A stretch of 64,000 bases of DNA from CAVXSP01 sp963724645 (GTDB lineage: Bacteria > Acidobacteriota > Vicinamibacteria > Vicinamibacterales > SCN-69-37): positions 1 through 64,000 of the forward strand of contig CAVRVJ010000001.1 of the NCBI GenBank assembly GCA_963724645.1, in the 5' to 3' direction. Position numbers and translations under genes: made by a program. The notes beneath the pieces were generated by a model, which searched no databases, was not told the DNA's origin, and saw only the letters and a program-made list of their open reading frames with translations. Shown piece after piece: positions 45,988-57,040 of this stretch (position 1 is its first letter; each line of letters begins with the position of its first letter).

Positions 45988-47798
45988 ATGGTCGGCCAGA
46001 ACGTCGGCAAATACAGGGTCCTGGACAAGATCGGACGAGGCGGAATGGGCACGGTCTACCGCGCCCATGACGAGACGTTGGATCGGGATGTTGCGATCAA
46101 GGTCCTCAATCCCGAGTTGAACGATCCCGAAGTCGTCCAGCGCTTCCGCGCCGAGGCCGTGACCGTCGCGCGGCTGAACGATCCCGGCATCGCCACGATC
46201 TACGAACTGCTGCAGCACGACGACCAGTGGCTGATGGTCATGGAGTTCGTGCGCGGCGAAACGCTCGAGCGCCTGATCGACAGGGCGGGCGCGCTTGCGC
46301 CCGAGCGCGCGGCCGACTTGTGCACACAGGCCCTGACCGCGCTTGGCCACGCGCATCGCATGGGCGTCGTCCACCGCGACCTCAAACCGGCGAACCTGAT
46401 GATGACCGAATCGGGCATCATCAAGATCATGGACTTCGGCATTGCGCGCGTCGCCGGCACCGACCACATCACCAACGCCGGGTTCATGATGGGTACTCCG
46501 GCTTACATGGCGCCCGAGCAGGTGCTCGGACAGGAGGTCGATGCGCGGACCGACCTGTACGCGATGGGAGTCGTGCTGTACCGCCTGGTGACAGGCAAAC
46601 TGCCTTTCAGAGGCGATACGCCCTTTGCCGTCGCGCAATCACAGGTGAAGGATTTGCCGACGCCCGTCCGGCTTGCGAGAGAGGGCGCGCCAGTCTGGCT
46701 CGAAATGGTGACCGCGCGGGCGCTGGCGAAATTGCCGGCTGCCCGGTTTCAGACGGCCGAGGAGTTCTCCCAGGCGCTGCGAAGTGGGGTCTCGGGGTTT
46801 CCACTCGACGCGGTCACAACCGCCGGCGTACCAAGCGACCGGCCGGCGACGACGCTCGCCGTCGACATCGAAGCCCCGACCGTCGCATCCGCACGGCCGG
46901 CACCAGCATCGAGCGCCGTCACCGAGCACTCGAAAGGACCCGCAACGATCACGTTGAAGAGAAGCAATCTCACCGCGCTCGTCGCTGGTGGGGCACTGAT
47001 CGTGCTGCTGCTCATCGGCGTCGGAGGGTATTTGATAAGGTCGCGGACGCCCGCCGCCGCGCCGGCGTCTGTACCGGGCACCGCACCCGCGGCTGCCGCT
47101 CCAGCGCCGGCCGTCGCACCACCACCTCAGCCCGCCTCCGCCCCACCGGCCCAGGCGGCCCCGGCAGTTAAGACGCCGGAGACAGTGCCCTCGACGACTG
47201 CCGCGAAGACAGCGTCATCCCAGGCATCGTCCCCGGGTCCGGTGACGACGACTGCCGCGCCAACGCGCGGCCGGGAGCTCAGCGCCGGAGCGGCGCGGCT
47301 ACTGGGGCGCCGACAGCCGTCGGCGGCACATCTTCCGCAGCCGGTGGACCGCCTTCGGTGGCCGGCGCGACGTCTCCGCCTCGCGGCCGGGCCAATCCTG
47401 CCGTCGCAACAGATCCGCCGGTCGCGTTCGTCAATGTGAAGATGTTGGAAGTCAAGGGGACCAAGGCGGATGACCAGGAAGTCGTGCTGAATCTGGCCGC
47501 CGGCCAGATGAGCCTCGTCCCCAAGAAGGGCGGCACTGCCCTGCGGTCGATCTCGTATGGGCATCTGGTGCGCGGCACTTACAGCCGCTCGAAGGATCCG
47601 CAGTGGGATCCTTCGCTCAGTTCGCCGCCCGAAAAGCTCGACATCCCGGGCATGTTCAGATCATCCCGACATTGGCTGACGCTGCAGACCAGCACTGACT
47701 ACCTGGTCCTGCAGCTCGCAGACGAGAACTGGGCCGGCATTCTCCAGACGATTGAATCGCGAACCGGGTTGACGATCGACAGGCGCCCAAGCAAGTAA
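45988..47798 (+). CDS. Ser/Thr protein kinase with transmembrane helix (one frameshift)
   Basis: About 603 residues. The kinase domain is complete: GQNVGKYRVLDKIGRGGMGT (glycine loop), DVAIKVLNPELND (Lys), VVHRDLKPANLMMTESGIIK, IMDFGIARVAG, TPAYMAPEQVLGQEVDARTD. After residue 300 come a Ser/Thr/Pro linker, one membrane helix (ALVAGGALIVLLLIGVGGYL) and a long Pro/Ala-rich external stalk. A one-base change near 47,285 shifts the frame; the C-terminal domain is then VAFVNVKMLEVKGTKADDQE, VVLNLAAGQMSLVPKKG to TGLTIDRRPSK, a small beta domain probably acting as sensor. GAGGAAG precedes the ATG. Confidence 0.9.
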
Positions 47799-47897
47799 GC
47801 ACAACAAAGCACACTGTCCTGGCTTTACGTGATGCTCGCCCGTGGGGATCTCGATTCGCACCCCCTCCCGTTCCTGCCTGGCGAGCGATTTCCGCGT

Positions 47898-49133
47898 TCA
47901 CTTCGACTTACCCTGTCGTAGACAGTGATGGCGCACCACCCTGGATTGATTGAAGGTGTTCGTAATCGAGCTGTGCACATAGACGACGAAATCATAGGCG
48001 CCGCTCGGCGTGCCGTCCGGGAGTCTCACCCAGGTGTTATAGCCGGCATTGGTGAACTGGCTCCCGAAGATCGCGCCGACGTCCGGGCGCGGCGCCCCGT
48101 AGACGCCGCTTCCCGCGAAGATCGGCGGCCCGCCGCCCACCGGAAACGCCCAGACGTGGATCGCATCGACGCCCAGACCGCTCGCGGCACTCAGATCGAG
48201 CGCCCACCCAGACACCACGAACGGCCCCGACCGCACTGCGCCTGAATCCGGCGCGTCGATCGCCATGAGAGGACCGCTGACTGTCACGTCCGCCGTGCGC
48301 ACGCTGTTGAAGGTTCCACTCACCGTGCTGTGCGCGAACGCCTCAATCCGGTAACTCCCGGGCGAGAGACTCGAAATCGGCAAGAAGAAACCCGAGTACG
48401 TGAACGCCGCACCGAACACGGCACCGACGTCGGTCCGCTCGCCGCCATACGAGGCCACACCCAGGAACACGGGCGGCTGGTCGGACCCCGGATCGGGTAC
48501 GCCCACACATGCACCGCATCCACCCCCGTACCGCTGTCCGCGCCGAGATCGATCGCCCAGCCTGCCGCGTAGAATGCCGAACCCACGGTCGCGGACGACG
48601 CTGGCGCATCCAGGCTCATCGCGGGAGCCGTGAGGGGACCGGCGACTGTTATTTCCGCCGTCCGAACCTTGTTGAAGGTCCCGGTCACGGTGCTGTGCGC
48701 GAACGCCTCAATCCGGTAACTCCCGGGCGAGAGACTCGAAACCGGCAAGAAGAAACCCGAGGACGTGAACGACGCACCGAACGCGGCACCGACGTCGGCC
48801 CGCTCGCCGCCATACGACGCCACACCCAGGAACACGGGCGGCTGGTCGGACCCCGGATCGGGGTACGCCCATACATGCACCGCGTCCACCCCCGTACCGC
48901 TGTCCGCGCCGAGATCGATCGCCCAGCCTGCCGCGTAGAATGTCGAACCCACGGTCGCGGACGACGCTGGCGCATCCAGGCTCATCGCGGGACACGACTG
49001 CGTGTCGGCCGTCTGGGAAGGAAACCCGGCGCCGACGCTACTCGCCAGAAGCGTCACGGCGCCGCCGACGAGCCATCCGCACAGCCAGCCCGACGCACGT
49101 GGAAATGAACGGTCGGACGCATTGCAGTTTCAT
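47898..49133 (-). CDS. Secreted protein with three Ig-like repeats (two frameshifts)
   Basis: About 411 residues, paralogue of the gene at 43,772. It begins MKLQCVRPFISTCVGLA at 49,133 and, after a break near 49,075, continues CGWLVGGAVTLLASS. Three beta domains follow; the first two (MSLDAPASSATVGSTFYAAG, MSLDAPASSATVGSAFYAAG) are almost identical and the third matches the second domain of the paralogue (AVRSGPFVVSGWALDLSAAS). A second break lies near 48,500. Near-identical DNA in the first two repeats shows a recent internal duplication. Exported by its signal segment; function unknown. Confidence 0.75.
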
Positions 49134-49594
49134 GGTCGCCCTTCGTCTGGTGGCGCCGGCGCTGTTGCGGCTCGTAGAGCCACTGTCAGGACTGTGATCG
49201 AGCGTGCGACGCGGCGTGGGTCAAGGCTGGGGGGCGTTGCGGCGGAGACAAGCGCGATGCGACTGCAGCAACGAGTTGACAAGTCTACCGGTCGGGTCCT
49301 CTTTGTGCTGCATCCTACAGGAATTACCCGACATGTATCAAGTCACAGTTCAGTAACACACTTAAATTTATGGCCCAACAGGGGCGTGACGCCGGGCCAA
49401 AGGCATATGGTACCGTACTGCCTGGAGTGGCGCGTTCAGAAAGTCCGCGATGAAGAAAGATAAATCGCTGCGGGGGCGCGTTTATTAAGCAGGCCAAGAG
49501 TGCCGCCGATCGATCTCCGCGACGAATTTTCGGCCGCCCGGTGGTTCTCCCTGACTCTTCCAAGCCAGGACGTAGCTGACGCAGCTCATCGCGA
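49134..49594. other. Upstream region of the secreted repeat gene
   Basis: The first 157 bases (to 49,290) are the duplicated upstream block shared with 43,620-43,771 and probably contain the promoter. From 49,320 to 49,470 the DNA is AT-richer. No gene, hairpin or further repeat was recognised. Confidence 0.4.
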
Positions 49595-49932
49595 ATGACC
49601 TGCGCCCACGTTCCCGGTGGCCGCGGTCCATGGCGTTGTTCGTCCGTCTTCCTGGTTGCTGTCGTGGCCCTTCAGGTTTGGATGGGGGCCTATCAATTCC
49701 CTTCGAGATGCCGTCTGGTGGGGGGTACTCACGGCGCTGGCCTGCGACGAAATGTAATGGCGTATCGCTCGTGTTGATGCCGCTCATTCTGATGCTGATC
49801 ACGGCTCGCTTCGAATTGCTGCGCCCGCCACACCTCTATGCGGCGGCCGCCATCGTCGTCATGTTCGCCGGCCCGGCGAAGAGCCTGCGGGTCAATCTCG
49901 ACGGTACCATCGGGCGCACACTGTCGCGGTGA
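49595..49932 (+). CDS. Possible small membrane protein (frameshifted)
   Basis: Joined frames give SSVFLVAVVALQVWMGAYQF, then DAVWWGVLTALACDEM-like sequence and, from about 49,765, VLMPLILMLITARFELLRPP and AAAAIVVMFAGPAKSLRVNL. This suggests three hydrophobic helices in about 110 residues. At least two frame changes are needed (near 49,700 and 49,755). I do not recognise a family, and the region could also be non-coding. Confidence 0.3.
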
Positions 49933-49990
49933 CGATCTGGCTGCGCTCTGGGGGGCGCGTGCTACGATCTGGCCTCTTCCCGGAGGCCCC

Positions 49991-51232
49991 ATGGCGAGAC
50001 CCGCGAATAGCCTCTCCCTCGTCGGTTTCCTCGTCGCCTCAATCGCCGCCGTCGTCATCAGCGCACAGACGAAGGCGCCACAGGCTACTGTCACGCCGGC
50101 GTCCGGCGACTCGCCCACCGCGCGTTTCGTCAACCGCACGATCGACACCGGACTCTCAGGCGGCTACCAGGTCGTCGTCGCCGATCTCAACCATGACGGG
50201 AAGCCGGACATCATCGCGCTGGCCAGTGGCCTCACGGAGCTTCGGTGGTACGAGAATCCCGGCTGGGAGAGACATGTCCTGGTCACCGGGATCAACCAGC
50301 CGATCAACGCCGCGGCCTATGACGTCGACGGCGATGGGATTCCCGAGGTCGCGCTCGCGCACGAGTTTTCGAACGTGTACGCGAGAAGCCTCGGCGTCGT
50401 GTCCATCCTGACGCACCAGGGGGATCCCAGGGGCCTGTGGTCGATCAAGGAGATCGATCGCGTGCCGACTTCGCACCGGCTGCGGTTCGCCGACATCGAA
50501 GGCACGGGCCAGAACGTGCTGGTGAACTTTCCACTCACGGGATCGCGGGCGGTCTCGCCCGATTATCGAGATCGCGTCTCACTGTTCATGTACCGCCCAG
50601 GTGAGTGGAGGCGTGAACTGATCACCGACGCGGAAGAGGGGGTCGTGCACGGCATCCTCCCGGCCGCATGGGACGGCGGGAGACGTGAGTCGCTGTTGAG
50701 CGCGAGCTTTCTCGGCGTCCATCTGCTGCAGTTCGACAAGGGCCAGTGGACGCGCACGCTCGTCGTGAAGGGCGATCCGGCCGACTGGCCGAAGAGCGGA
50801 TCGAGCGACGTCACCGTTGGACACCTCGGACGCGAGCGCTTTCTCGCCACGATAGAGCCGTGGCACGGCAACAACCTCGTGATCTACCGGCAGACCACGG
50901 GTCCGTGGCGGCGACACGTCATCGACGAAACAATCAGCGACGGTCACACGATCGTTGCGGGCGATTTCGACGGCGACGGTCAGGACGAGCTCGTCGTCGG
51001 CGAGCGGCAGGGCAAGCGTAGCGCCTATCTGTACCACCTGACGGATTCCAAAGACGACGCCTGGTCGAAGCACCCACTCGACGATGGGAACATGGCGGCG
51101 GCGGGATGCGCGGTGGCGGATCTGAATGCCGACAAACGCCCTGATGTCGTCTGCATCGGCTCGGCGACCGCGAACTTGAAGTGGTACGAGAATGTCAGCG
51201 CGACGGCGACGGGGCGCTCCGGTACTTGGTGA
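49991..51232 (+). CDS. Secreted FG-GAP/VCBS repeat protein
   Basis: The 413-residue protein begins MARPANSLSLVGFLVASIAA with a signal peptide ending ISAQ. It is built of FG-GAP-like blades with calcium-binding Asp loops: VVADLNHDGKPDIIALASG, AAYDVDGDGIPEVALAHEFS, VAGDFDGDGQDELVVGERQG, AVADLNADKRPDVVCIGSAT. These form an integrin-alpha-type propeller outside the cell. Two copies of a LRWYENPGWERHVLV-like strand link blades. GGAGG lies five bases before the ATG. Function unknown; such proteins are abundant in Acidobacteria and related soil bacteria. It lies about 100 bases upstream of ppk1. Confidence 0.88.
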   Translation: MARPANSLSLVGFLVASIAAVVISAQTKAPQATVTPASGDSPTARFVNRTIDTGLSGGYQVVVADLNHDGKPDIIALASGLTELRWYENPGWERHVLVTGINQPINAAAYDVDGDGIPEVALAHEFSNVYARSLGVVSILTHQGDPRGLWSIKEIDRVPTSHRLRFADIEGTGQNVLVNFPLTGSRAVSPDYRDRVSLFMYRPGEWRRELITDAEEGVVHGILPAAWDGGRRESLLSASFLGVHLLQFDKGQWTRTLVVKGDPADWPKSGSSDVTVGHLGRERFLATIEPWHGNNLVIYRQTTGPWRRHVIDETISDGHTIVAGDFDGDGQDELVVGERQGKRSAYLYHLTDSKDDAWSKHPLDDGNMAAAGCAVADLNADKRPDVVCIGSATANLKWYENVSATATGRSGTW

Positions 51233-51329
51233 CGGCCCCGGTGATCCGCGTGCTCTGTGCTCACGTTTTCGTAATCAATGCCCGTGTGTTCACACGGCCG
51301 TGATGTTCGCCTGCTAGAATCTGGCCTTT

Positions 51330-53451
51330 ATGCCTCGCGCCATCGTCACAGAGGGTCCCCCAGGTCCGGCCGGCGGGGTCAACCTCGCCGATCCTGCGCT
51401 CTACATCAATCGAGAGCTGAGCTGGATTGCGTTCAACCGCCGGGTGCTTACGCAGGCGGAGGACGAGCGACACCCGCTGCTCGAGCGGGTGAAATTTCTC
51501 GCCATCACCGCGACCAATCTCGACGAATTCTTCATGATTCGCGCGGCGGCCCTCTTGCGGAAGCGGCGCACAAGGACTCAGGACACTTCCCCGGACGGCC
51601 TCTCGGCATCGGAGCAATTGGCGGTCGTCCGCCGCGAGGCCGCTGACATGCTGGCCCGCCAGGCGCATTGCTGGACGAGCGTCCTTCGCCCCGCGCTGGC
51701 GGAGCACGGCGTGCATGTGCTCGATCCGGCGGACTATTCGCCCGGCGTCACCCGCTATCTGGAAACCTATTGCGCGCGCGAAGTACTGCCGGTGCTGACG
51801 CCGCTGGCATTCGATCCCGGCCATCCGTTCCCGCACATTTCGAATCTCAGCAAGAATCTGGCGGTCGTCGTCAAACATGGCGGCCGGACGAAATTCGCGC
51901 GTGTGAAGTTGCCCGACGTGCTGCCGCGGTTCCTGCTGCTGCCGCCGCACCTCTCGCCGGACGGCCAGACCTTCGTCTGGCTTGAAGACGCGGTGCGGGC
52001 CAACGTGCAGGCGCTGTTTCCCGGTACCTATGTGAAAGGCGCCTACCTCTTTCGCGTGATCCGCGATGCCGACCTCGTCATCCAGGAAGACGAAGCCGAC
52101 GATCTGCTCGAGTCGGTGGACGAGGGGCTCCGCCAGCGCCGGCACGGCGCGCTGGCGATGCTGCAGGCTGAGTCCGCGATGCCGAGGCGCGTGCTGAACA
52201 TCCTGATCGACAACTTTGAGATCGAGGAGGACACGGTCCTTCGGTTCGCGGACCGGCTCGGCCTTGGCGATTGGATGGAGCTCGCGAGCCTCCCGCGGCC
52301 GGAGCTCAAGTACCCGTCCTTTGCGTCGCAGTCGATCTGGCCCGTCGCCGCCGTCGACCAGGTCTTCGAGGAAATCCGGCACCACGACCGGCTCATCCAT
52401 CACCCGTTTCAATCGTTCTCGGCCGTCGAGACCCTTCTTCGGGCGGCCGTCGCCGATCCGCACGTCATCGGCATCAAGATGACCCTCTATCGGATCGGCG
52501 CGGATTCGCCGATGGTCGATCTGCTCGTCGAAGCCGCCGAACTGGGCAAACAAGTCGCGGTGCTGGTCGAGCTCAAAGCCCGGTTCGACGAGCGCAACAA
52601 TATCAAGTGGGCGAACCGCCTCGAGGAGGCCGGCATCCATGTCGTGTACGGCCTCGTCAACCTGAAGACCCACTGCAAGCTGTGTCTCGTCGTCCGCAAA
52701 GAGGCCGACGGCATCCGCCGGTACGTGCACACGGGCACCGGCAACTACAATCCTCAGACCGCCAGGCTCTACACCGACCTCGGCCTCTTCACTTCGCGAC
52801 CCGAGATCGTCGAGGATGTCTCCGCGCTTTTCAACTATCTGACCGGTTACTCGAACCAGCGCAGAGTACCGGGATCTTCTCGTGGCACCCGTGAACCTTC
52901 GGAACGGCCTCACGGCGCTGATCGAGCGCGAGGCCGCCCTTGCGCTGTCGGGCCGCGCCGGGCGAATCGTCATCAAAGTCAATGCGGTGACCGATCCGGA
53001 AGTGATCCGCTCGCTTTACCGGGCATCACAAGCCGGCGTCGATATCGATCTCATCGTCCGCGGCGTCTGCTCCCTTCGACCGGGGATCCCTGGCGTGAGC
53101 GACCGCATCGCCGTTCGTTCGATTGTCGGACGATTCCTGGAGCACTCGCGGATCTTCTGGTTCGGCAACGACGGCGATCCGCTCGTCTATATCGGCAGTG
53201 CCGATCTCATGGAGCGCAATCTGGACCGTCGCGTGGAGGTGCTCGCGCCGGTACGCGATCGACGTCTGGCCGATCATCTCCGCGCGGTCGTCCTCGGCGC
53301 TTGCCTGCGAGACACGGACCGCGCGACCGTATTGACGGCCGGGGGAGAGTACGTCTCCGCGTCCGAGCCGGAAGCCGACTCGCGCGGCGGCCTCAATGCC
53401 CAGGACCTGCTCCTCGAGTGGCACCTGGCGGATGCGCGGCCTCGGGATTGA
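51330..53451 (+). CDS. ppk1: Polyphosphate kinase 1 (one frameshift)
   Basis: Ppk1 polymerises the gamma-phosphate of ATP into inorganic polyphosphate. About 707 residues: the N domain LYINRELSWIAFNRRVLTQA and FLAITATNLDEFFMIRAA, the H domain LTPLAFDPGHPFPHISNLSK, then DLVIQEDEADDLLESVDEGL, IKMTLYRIGADSPMVDLLVE, VLVELKARFDERNNIKWANR, and the phosphorylated His in RRYVHTGTGNYNPQTARLYT. A one-base change near 52,863 (SNQ then AEYRDLLVAP) shifts to the final part with the second catalytic His region, SADLMERNLDRRVEVLAPVR. All active-site elements remain. It is convergent with the gene at 53,467, with only 15 bases between stops. Confidence 0.95.
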
Positions 53452-53466
53452 CCTGGGGAAAACGCT

Positions 53467-56124
53467 CTACCGCCGCGGCCCTTTCCGCTCGCTGACTTCG
53501 TCCCGTTCGTCGTCATTCAGGTCGACGGCAAATGGAGTGAACACGGCTTTCCGGACGGTCGGGTAGGCCGGGGCCCAGCCTCGCGCCATTCCCCACAGAA
53601 TGCGGTTCAGGCGATCGGCCGGTGCGGCGTCGGGCACATCAAACCGCATCTTCATCGACGCGCGGGCCGCGTCACGTAGCGGCCCCTGAGTATCCTTCAG
53701 CTTCGGATTCAGCTCGAACAGCGACTGTTGCGGCTGCACCGCCGTGTACGGCCGCGTGTCGGCTGTCGTGGTGAAGCTGGCGCGCATATCGGTCGCGATC
53801 AAATCGAACAAAGACATCGTCGGGAGTCCCAGCATCAGCTCGATGGTCTTGACCATGCTCTGATGCGCGTAGAACGTCGAATCGACCGCGCCGCGCCGGA
53901 CGTACGGCGAGATGGCGAGCGCGACGGTGCGGTGCCCATCGACATGGTCGACGCCGTTCTGGGCGTCGTCCTCGACGACGAAAATCGTCATCCTGGGCCA
54001 GAACGGCGTCCTGGTCAGCGCCTCGACCATCTGTCCCAGCGCCAGGTCGTTGTCCGCGAGGTGCGCCTGGGGCGAGGACTGCTCTGGCGTCGCGCCTCTG
54101 GTGTGATCGCACGGCAACTGCACAATGACGAGATTCGGCATGGCGCCGTCCTTGACCCATTGCGCGACGTCCTTCACGAAGATCTGCGTGCGCACCACGT
54201 CAGGAATCGCCTGCGAATAGGACGGGTAGTTCTTTGCGAGCACGCGATTGAGCGGAGCGAGCGGCGCGGTGATGTTCCAGTCGCGGGAGAAGTCGTCACC
54301 GTTCCGCCAGCGCTCGAGCAGCCGCGTGCGCTGGGCCGCGTCCGATTCCGGCAGGTGTCCGGCGAACTCACCGTACACCCGGACCGTGCGCTTGCGAGCG
54401 AGCGCCAGGTCCCACAGGAAGCCGCTGCTGGCATACGCCAGTGGATCCGTGCCGTCGTACGGGTAGCTGCGTCCCGCGTACCCCGGCCAGAGCGCGTAGC
54501 TGGTCTCGCTGGCCTGGGTGACCCATTGATGACCGTCTCCCGAGTTGCCGCCGGTCGCATAGAAGTTGTCGAGCAGGACGAATTCCGAGGCCAGCGCGCG
54601 ATGGTTCGGCGTGCTGTTGCCGCCGAACATCACGAACGACGGCTCGCCGTTGCCCCTGGGCAGATCCCCGAACAGCTGATCGTACGTTCGGTTCTCCTTG
54701 ATGATGTAAACGACGTGCTCGATGAGCGACGGATCGCCCGCGCGGGCCGGCACGGGCAGAGGCGGCGCACTCGAGCGATTCCCGGAATCCTGCGTCGACG
54801 TGGACGCGAGCGAGTCGCGCGCCGTGGCAATGTGGTTGTTCTCCGCGACGGCCGTCGAGTAGCTCGCGAGCTCATGATCGTCCGGCACCGGCAGAACGTT
54901 GACCGTTCCTCGGTACGAGTGAACATAGCGGCGGTCCGGTGTGTTCTGCCATCCTGAGCCCACACCGAGCAGTGTCGCGACGGCGAGTTGCTTCCCGTCG
55001 CCGCTCAACGCGAGGTGGTTCGGATACCAGGCCGTCGGAACATAGCCGCGCACGGAGCGCTGGGGAACGTCCACGACCGCCACCGCGTTCAACCCGCCGA
55101 GCGCCACGAAGAGCCGGTTTCCGTCCGGGGCGACGGCGATCGCCGACGGCGCGATGCCCTTGAGTTGGAGGCCAAACGGCCTGATCGGCAGCGTCTCGAT
55201 GACGCGCGCGCGCTCCGTGTCGACGATCGACACCGAATCGGTGTTGGCATTCGCGACGTAGAGCCGCTGCCGCGGCTCGTCCCACACGATGGCCGTCGGA
55301 TGGAGGCCGACGTCCACCGAGTGCGTGACCTTCAGCGCGTCAAGGTCGATGCGGACGACGGTGCCCGTCGAAGCAATACCGCGGTCATCCACCACGACGC
55401 GGTCGGCCTTGGGATCGAGGCCGGTCGGCAACGTGACGTCCCCATCGCGCGGCAACCGGCCGCCCCAATTGCTGACCCAGGCGGTGCGGCCATCCCGGGC
55501 GATGGCCGCGGCAAACGGCGCGATGCCGGTCGTGGACACGCGGCCACGCACCTTGCCGGTCTGCGCATCGACGACCGCAAGCGCATCGTCGAACACGAGC
55601 GGGACGACGGCCGTGCCGCTGGATGGAGCCCGCGCGAGCGCCGGCGCACCAGCAAGATATCGCCCGAGGTCGGCGGCGAGCGGCGAGAACGCCCTGCCGT
55701 CATGGCGAAGGAGTTGGACGGCCCCGCCCGGGCGATTGCCGACCGCCTTCGCCGGGATGGTCACCCCGACCAGCGGCGTGTCGGTGGACGGATCGATTAC
55801 CAGTCCTTGGAGGGCTGCCGATCCCGGCATCGGCCAGCGGTCGAGCACGCGGTTTTCCTGCCAGTCTGCCTGGTAAAGGGAGGGGTTGCCCTCACGCGTG
55901 CCGGCCAGCACCCAGATCTGTTTCGCTGACGAGCCAAACGCGATTCCGTACACCCGGCCGTCGAACACGGTCTGGACACCCGCGGGGGTAATCGTCTGGC
56001 GCGTCGTGATCACGCCAGGATCGGTGACGCCTCTGACCGGCCGGGCTGCGCTCTGTGCCTCGAGAGTCGCGACGATGCATGACAGAGCGAGCAAGGTGGA
56101 CGAGACCAGCGTGTGTGCTCGCAT
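53467..56124 (-). CDS. YncE-type propeller fused to phosphoesterase (alkaline phosphatase family)
   Basis: The 885-residue exported protein starts MRAHTLVSSTLLALSCIVAT at 56,124 with AGGAGGT five bases upstream. Residues about 30-430 form a seven-bladed YVTN/YncE propeller (ALAVVDAQTGKVRGRVSTTG, RLYVANANTDSVSIVDTERA, RLFVALGGLNAVAVVDVPQR). Residues about 470-860 form a phospholipase C/acid phosphatase-type phosphoesterase: VVYIIKENRTYDQLFGDLPR with the metal-binding Glu/Asn/Thr, GGNSGDGHQWVTQ and VVEDDAQNGVDHVDGHR with Asp/His ligands. Bifunctional proteins of this order occur widely; the substrate is not known. It may be co-transcribed with the decarboxylase-like gene behind it. Confidence 0.92.
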   Translation of the reverse strand: MRAHTLVSSTLLALSCIVATLEAQSAARPVRGVTDPGVITTRQTITPAGVQTVFDGRVYGIAFGSSAKQIWVLAGTREGNPSLYQADWQENRVLDRWPMPGSAALQGLVIDPSTDTPLVGVTIPAKAVGNRPGGAVQLLRHDGRAFSPLAADLGRYLAGAPALARAPSSGTAVVPLVFDDALAVVDAQTGKVRGRVSTTGIAPFAAAIARDGRTAWVSNWGGRLPRDGDVTLPTGLDPKADRVVVDDRGIASTGTVVRIDLDALKVTHSVDVGLHPTAIVWDEPRQRLYVANANTDSVSIVDTERARVIETLPIRPFGLQLKGIAPSAIAVAPDGNRLFVALGGLNAVAVVDVPQRSVRGYVPTAWYPNHLALSGDGKQLAVATLLGVGSGWQNTPDRRYVHSYRGTVNVLPVPDDHELASYSTAVAENNHIATARDSLASTSTQDSGNRSSAPPLPVPARAGDPSLIEHVVYIIKENRTYDQLFGDLPRGNGEPSFVMFGGNSTPNHRALASEFVLLDNFYATGGNSGDGHQWVTQASETSYALWPGYAGRSYPYDGTDPLAYASSGFLWDLALARKRTVRVYGEFAGHLPESDAAQRTRLLERWRNGDDFSRDWNITAPLAPLNRVLAKNYPSYSQAIPDVVRTQIFVKDVAQWVKDGAMPNLVIVQLPCDHTRGATPEQSSPQAHLADNDLALGQMVEALTRTPFWPRMTIFVVEDDAQNGVDHVDGHRTVALAISPYVRRGAVDSTFYAHQSMVKTIELMLGLPTMSLFDLIATDMRASFTTTADTRPYTAVQPQQSLFELNPKLKDTQGPLRDAARASMKMRFDVPDAAPADRLNRILWGMARGWAPAYPTVRKAVFTPFAVDLNDDERDEVSERKGPRR

Positions 56125-56242
56125 GGATGGACCTCCTGGACGGACGCCGGACGGGCGCGTGTTGACACCTTGGCTCACGCATGCGCCATCGGCAAGGCAA
56201 ATCGATGTAACCAGCGGACGTGACGTATGTCCAGGGCGAAAG

Positions 56243-57040
56243 TCACGCGGCCGTCACACTGGTGGGCCAACTGAGACGCCAGTGCATTCCGCGAATCCGA
56301 TAGGCGTCATCGTGACATGCCGAACATGGCCCCAACGGAAGCTCGCTGAAGTGCTGACCAAGCGTGAGACTGAGCGAGGCGGCTTCGACGGCCGCCTCTC
56401 GAAAGTCCCAGTCGAAGCGCGATCGAACGAACACCCCGTCATTTCGATGGCCGAGCACCGAAAGGGCGGCCGCAGCCCGTATCCGGTCCAGCGCTCGGCT
56501 CTGATCCTCGCCGCGGGGACGAAGCACGGCATGGAAGTCGAGCCGATGATTCTCGTCGGTGACGGAGAAGTGTTCTCCGCTCCAGCTCATTGTCGCGAGG
56601 CGCTTCTGGAAGCCGTAGTAGAAGTTGCCGTTCCAAACGGCTGGCCAGAAGTCGCAGGTCATTCCAGAAACGAACAGGTGCTCGCCGGCGGCTCCTGCCC
56701 ACCGCACGAATGGTATCGCCACCATCAGTTCGTGATATCGGATGCCCCATGGTACGGACAGTCCACCAAAGAACGTGGTCCCTTCCATTTGCTCACCGAA
56801 GACGAGAAGGCAGGGATACGTGCTCGAATCGCTTTGCGGCAGGGCGACGGATGGTGGCAACTTGGATACAAGAACCTGGCGGGCGACGGCGATTGTGGAG
56901 ATGCAGCCCGCAAAGGTCGCTTGACCCGCGGCTGCGGCAGGTGCGAGACGCGTGTGTTCCGTGCGCGTCCCCCGTCTGTGGTTGTCCATGGGACGTCGGC
57001 CGCCATGATAACATCCCGCTCCTTTGATCCCGGAGGTCAC
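56243..57040 (-). CDS. Acetoacetate decarboxylase-like protein
   Basis: About 265 residues. The fold is suggested by TYPCLLVFGEQMEGTTFFGG, LSVPWGIRYHELMVAIPFVR, GMTCDFWPAVWNGNFYYGFQ and ENHRLDFHAVLRP, as in the acetoacetate decarboxylase superfamily. The catalytic lysine region of true ADC is not clear; the residue after YYGFQ is a Lys (YGFQKRLATM), which could fill that role. The start is uncertain: GTG at 57,040 lies inside the long hairpin element, while an ATG at 57,007 with GGAG upstream is in another frame and would need a frameshift. It is divergent from the reductase gene across that element. Confidence 0.6.
   Translation of the reverse strand: MTSGIKGAGCYHGGRRPMDNHRRGTRTEHTRLAPAAAAGQATFAGCISTIAVARQVLVSKLPPSVALPQSDSSTYPCLLVFGEQMEGTTFFGGLSVPWGIRYHELMVAIPFVRWAGAAGEHLFVSGMTCDFWPAVWNGNFYYGFQKRLATMSWSGEHFSVTDENHRLDFHAVLRPRGEDQSRALDRIRAAAALSVLGHRNDGVFVRSRFDWDFREAAVEAASLSLTLGQHFSELPLGPCSACHDDAYRIRGMHWRLSWPTSVTAA

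Noticed and set aside
48500..49010. Near-identical DNA blocks about 360 bases apart, considered as a CRISPR or integron-like array
   Set aside because: The repetition is explained by duplicated Ig-like domains inside one coding gene; period and content do not fit CRISPR.
51261..52982. A 573-residue open frame antisense to ppk1
   Set aside because: It mirrors codon positions of the GC-rich ppk1 gene, has no domain-like pattern and is rich in Arg, His and Asp as expected for an antisense shadow. Ppk1 itself is fully recognisable.
53728..54957. A 409-residue plus-strand frame opposite the phosphoesterase
   Set aside because: It is an antisense frame of a clearly coding gene, His/Arg/Asp-rich and without motif.
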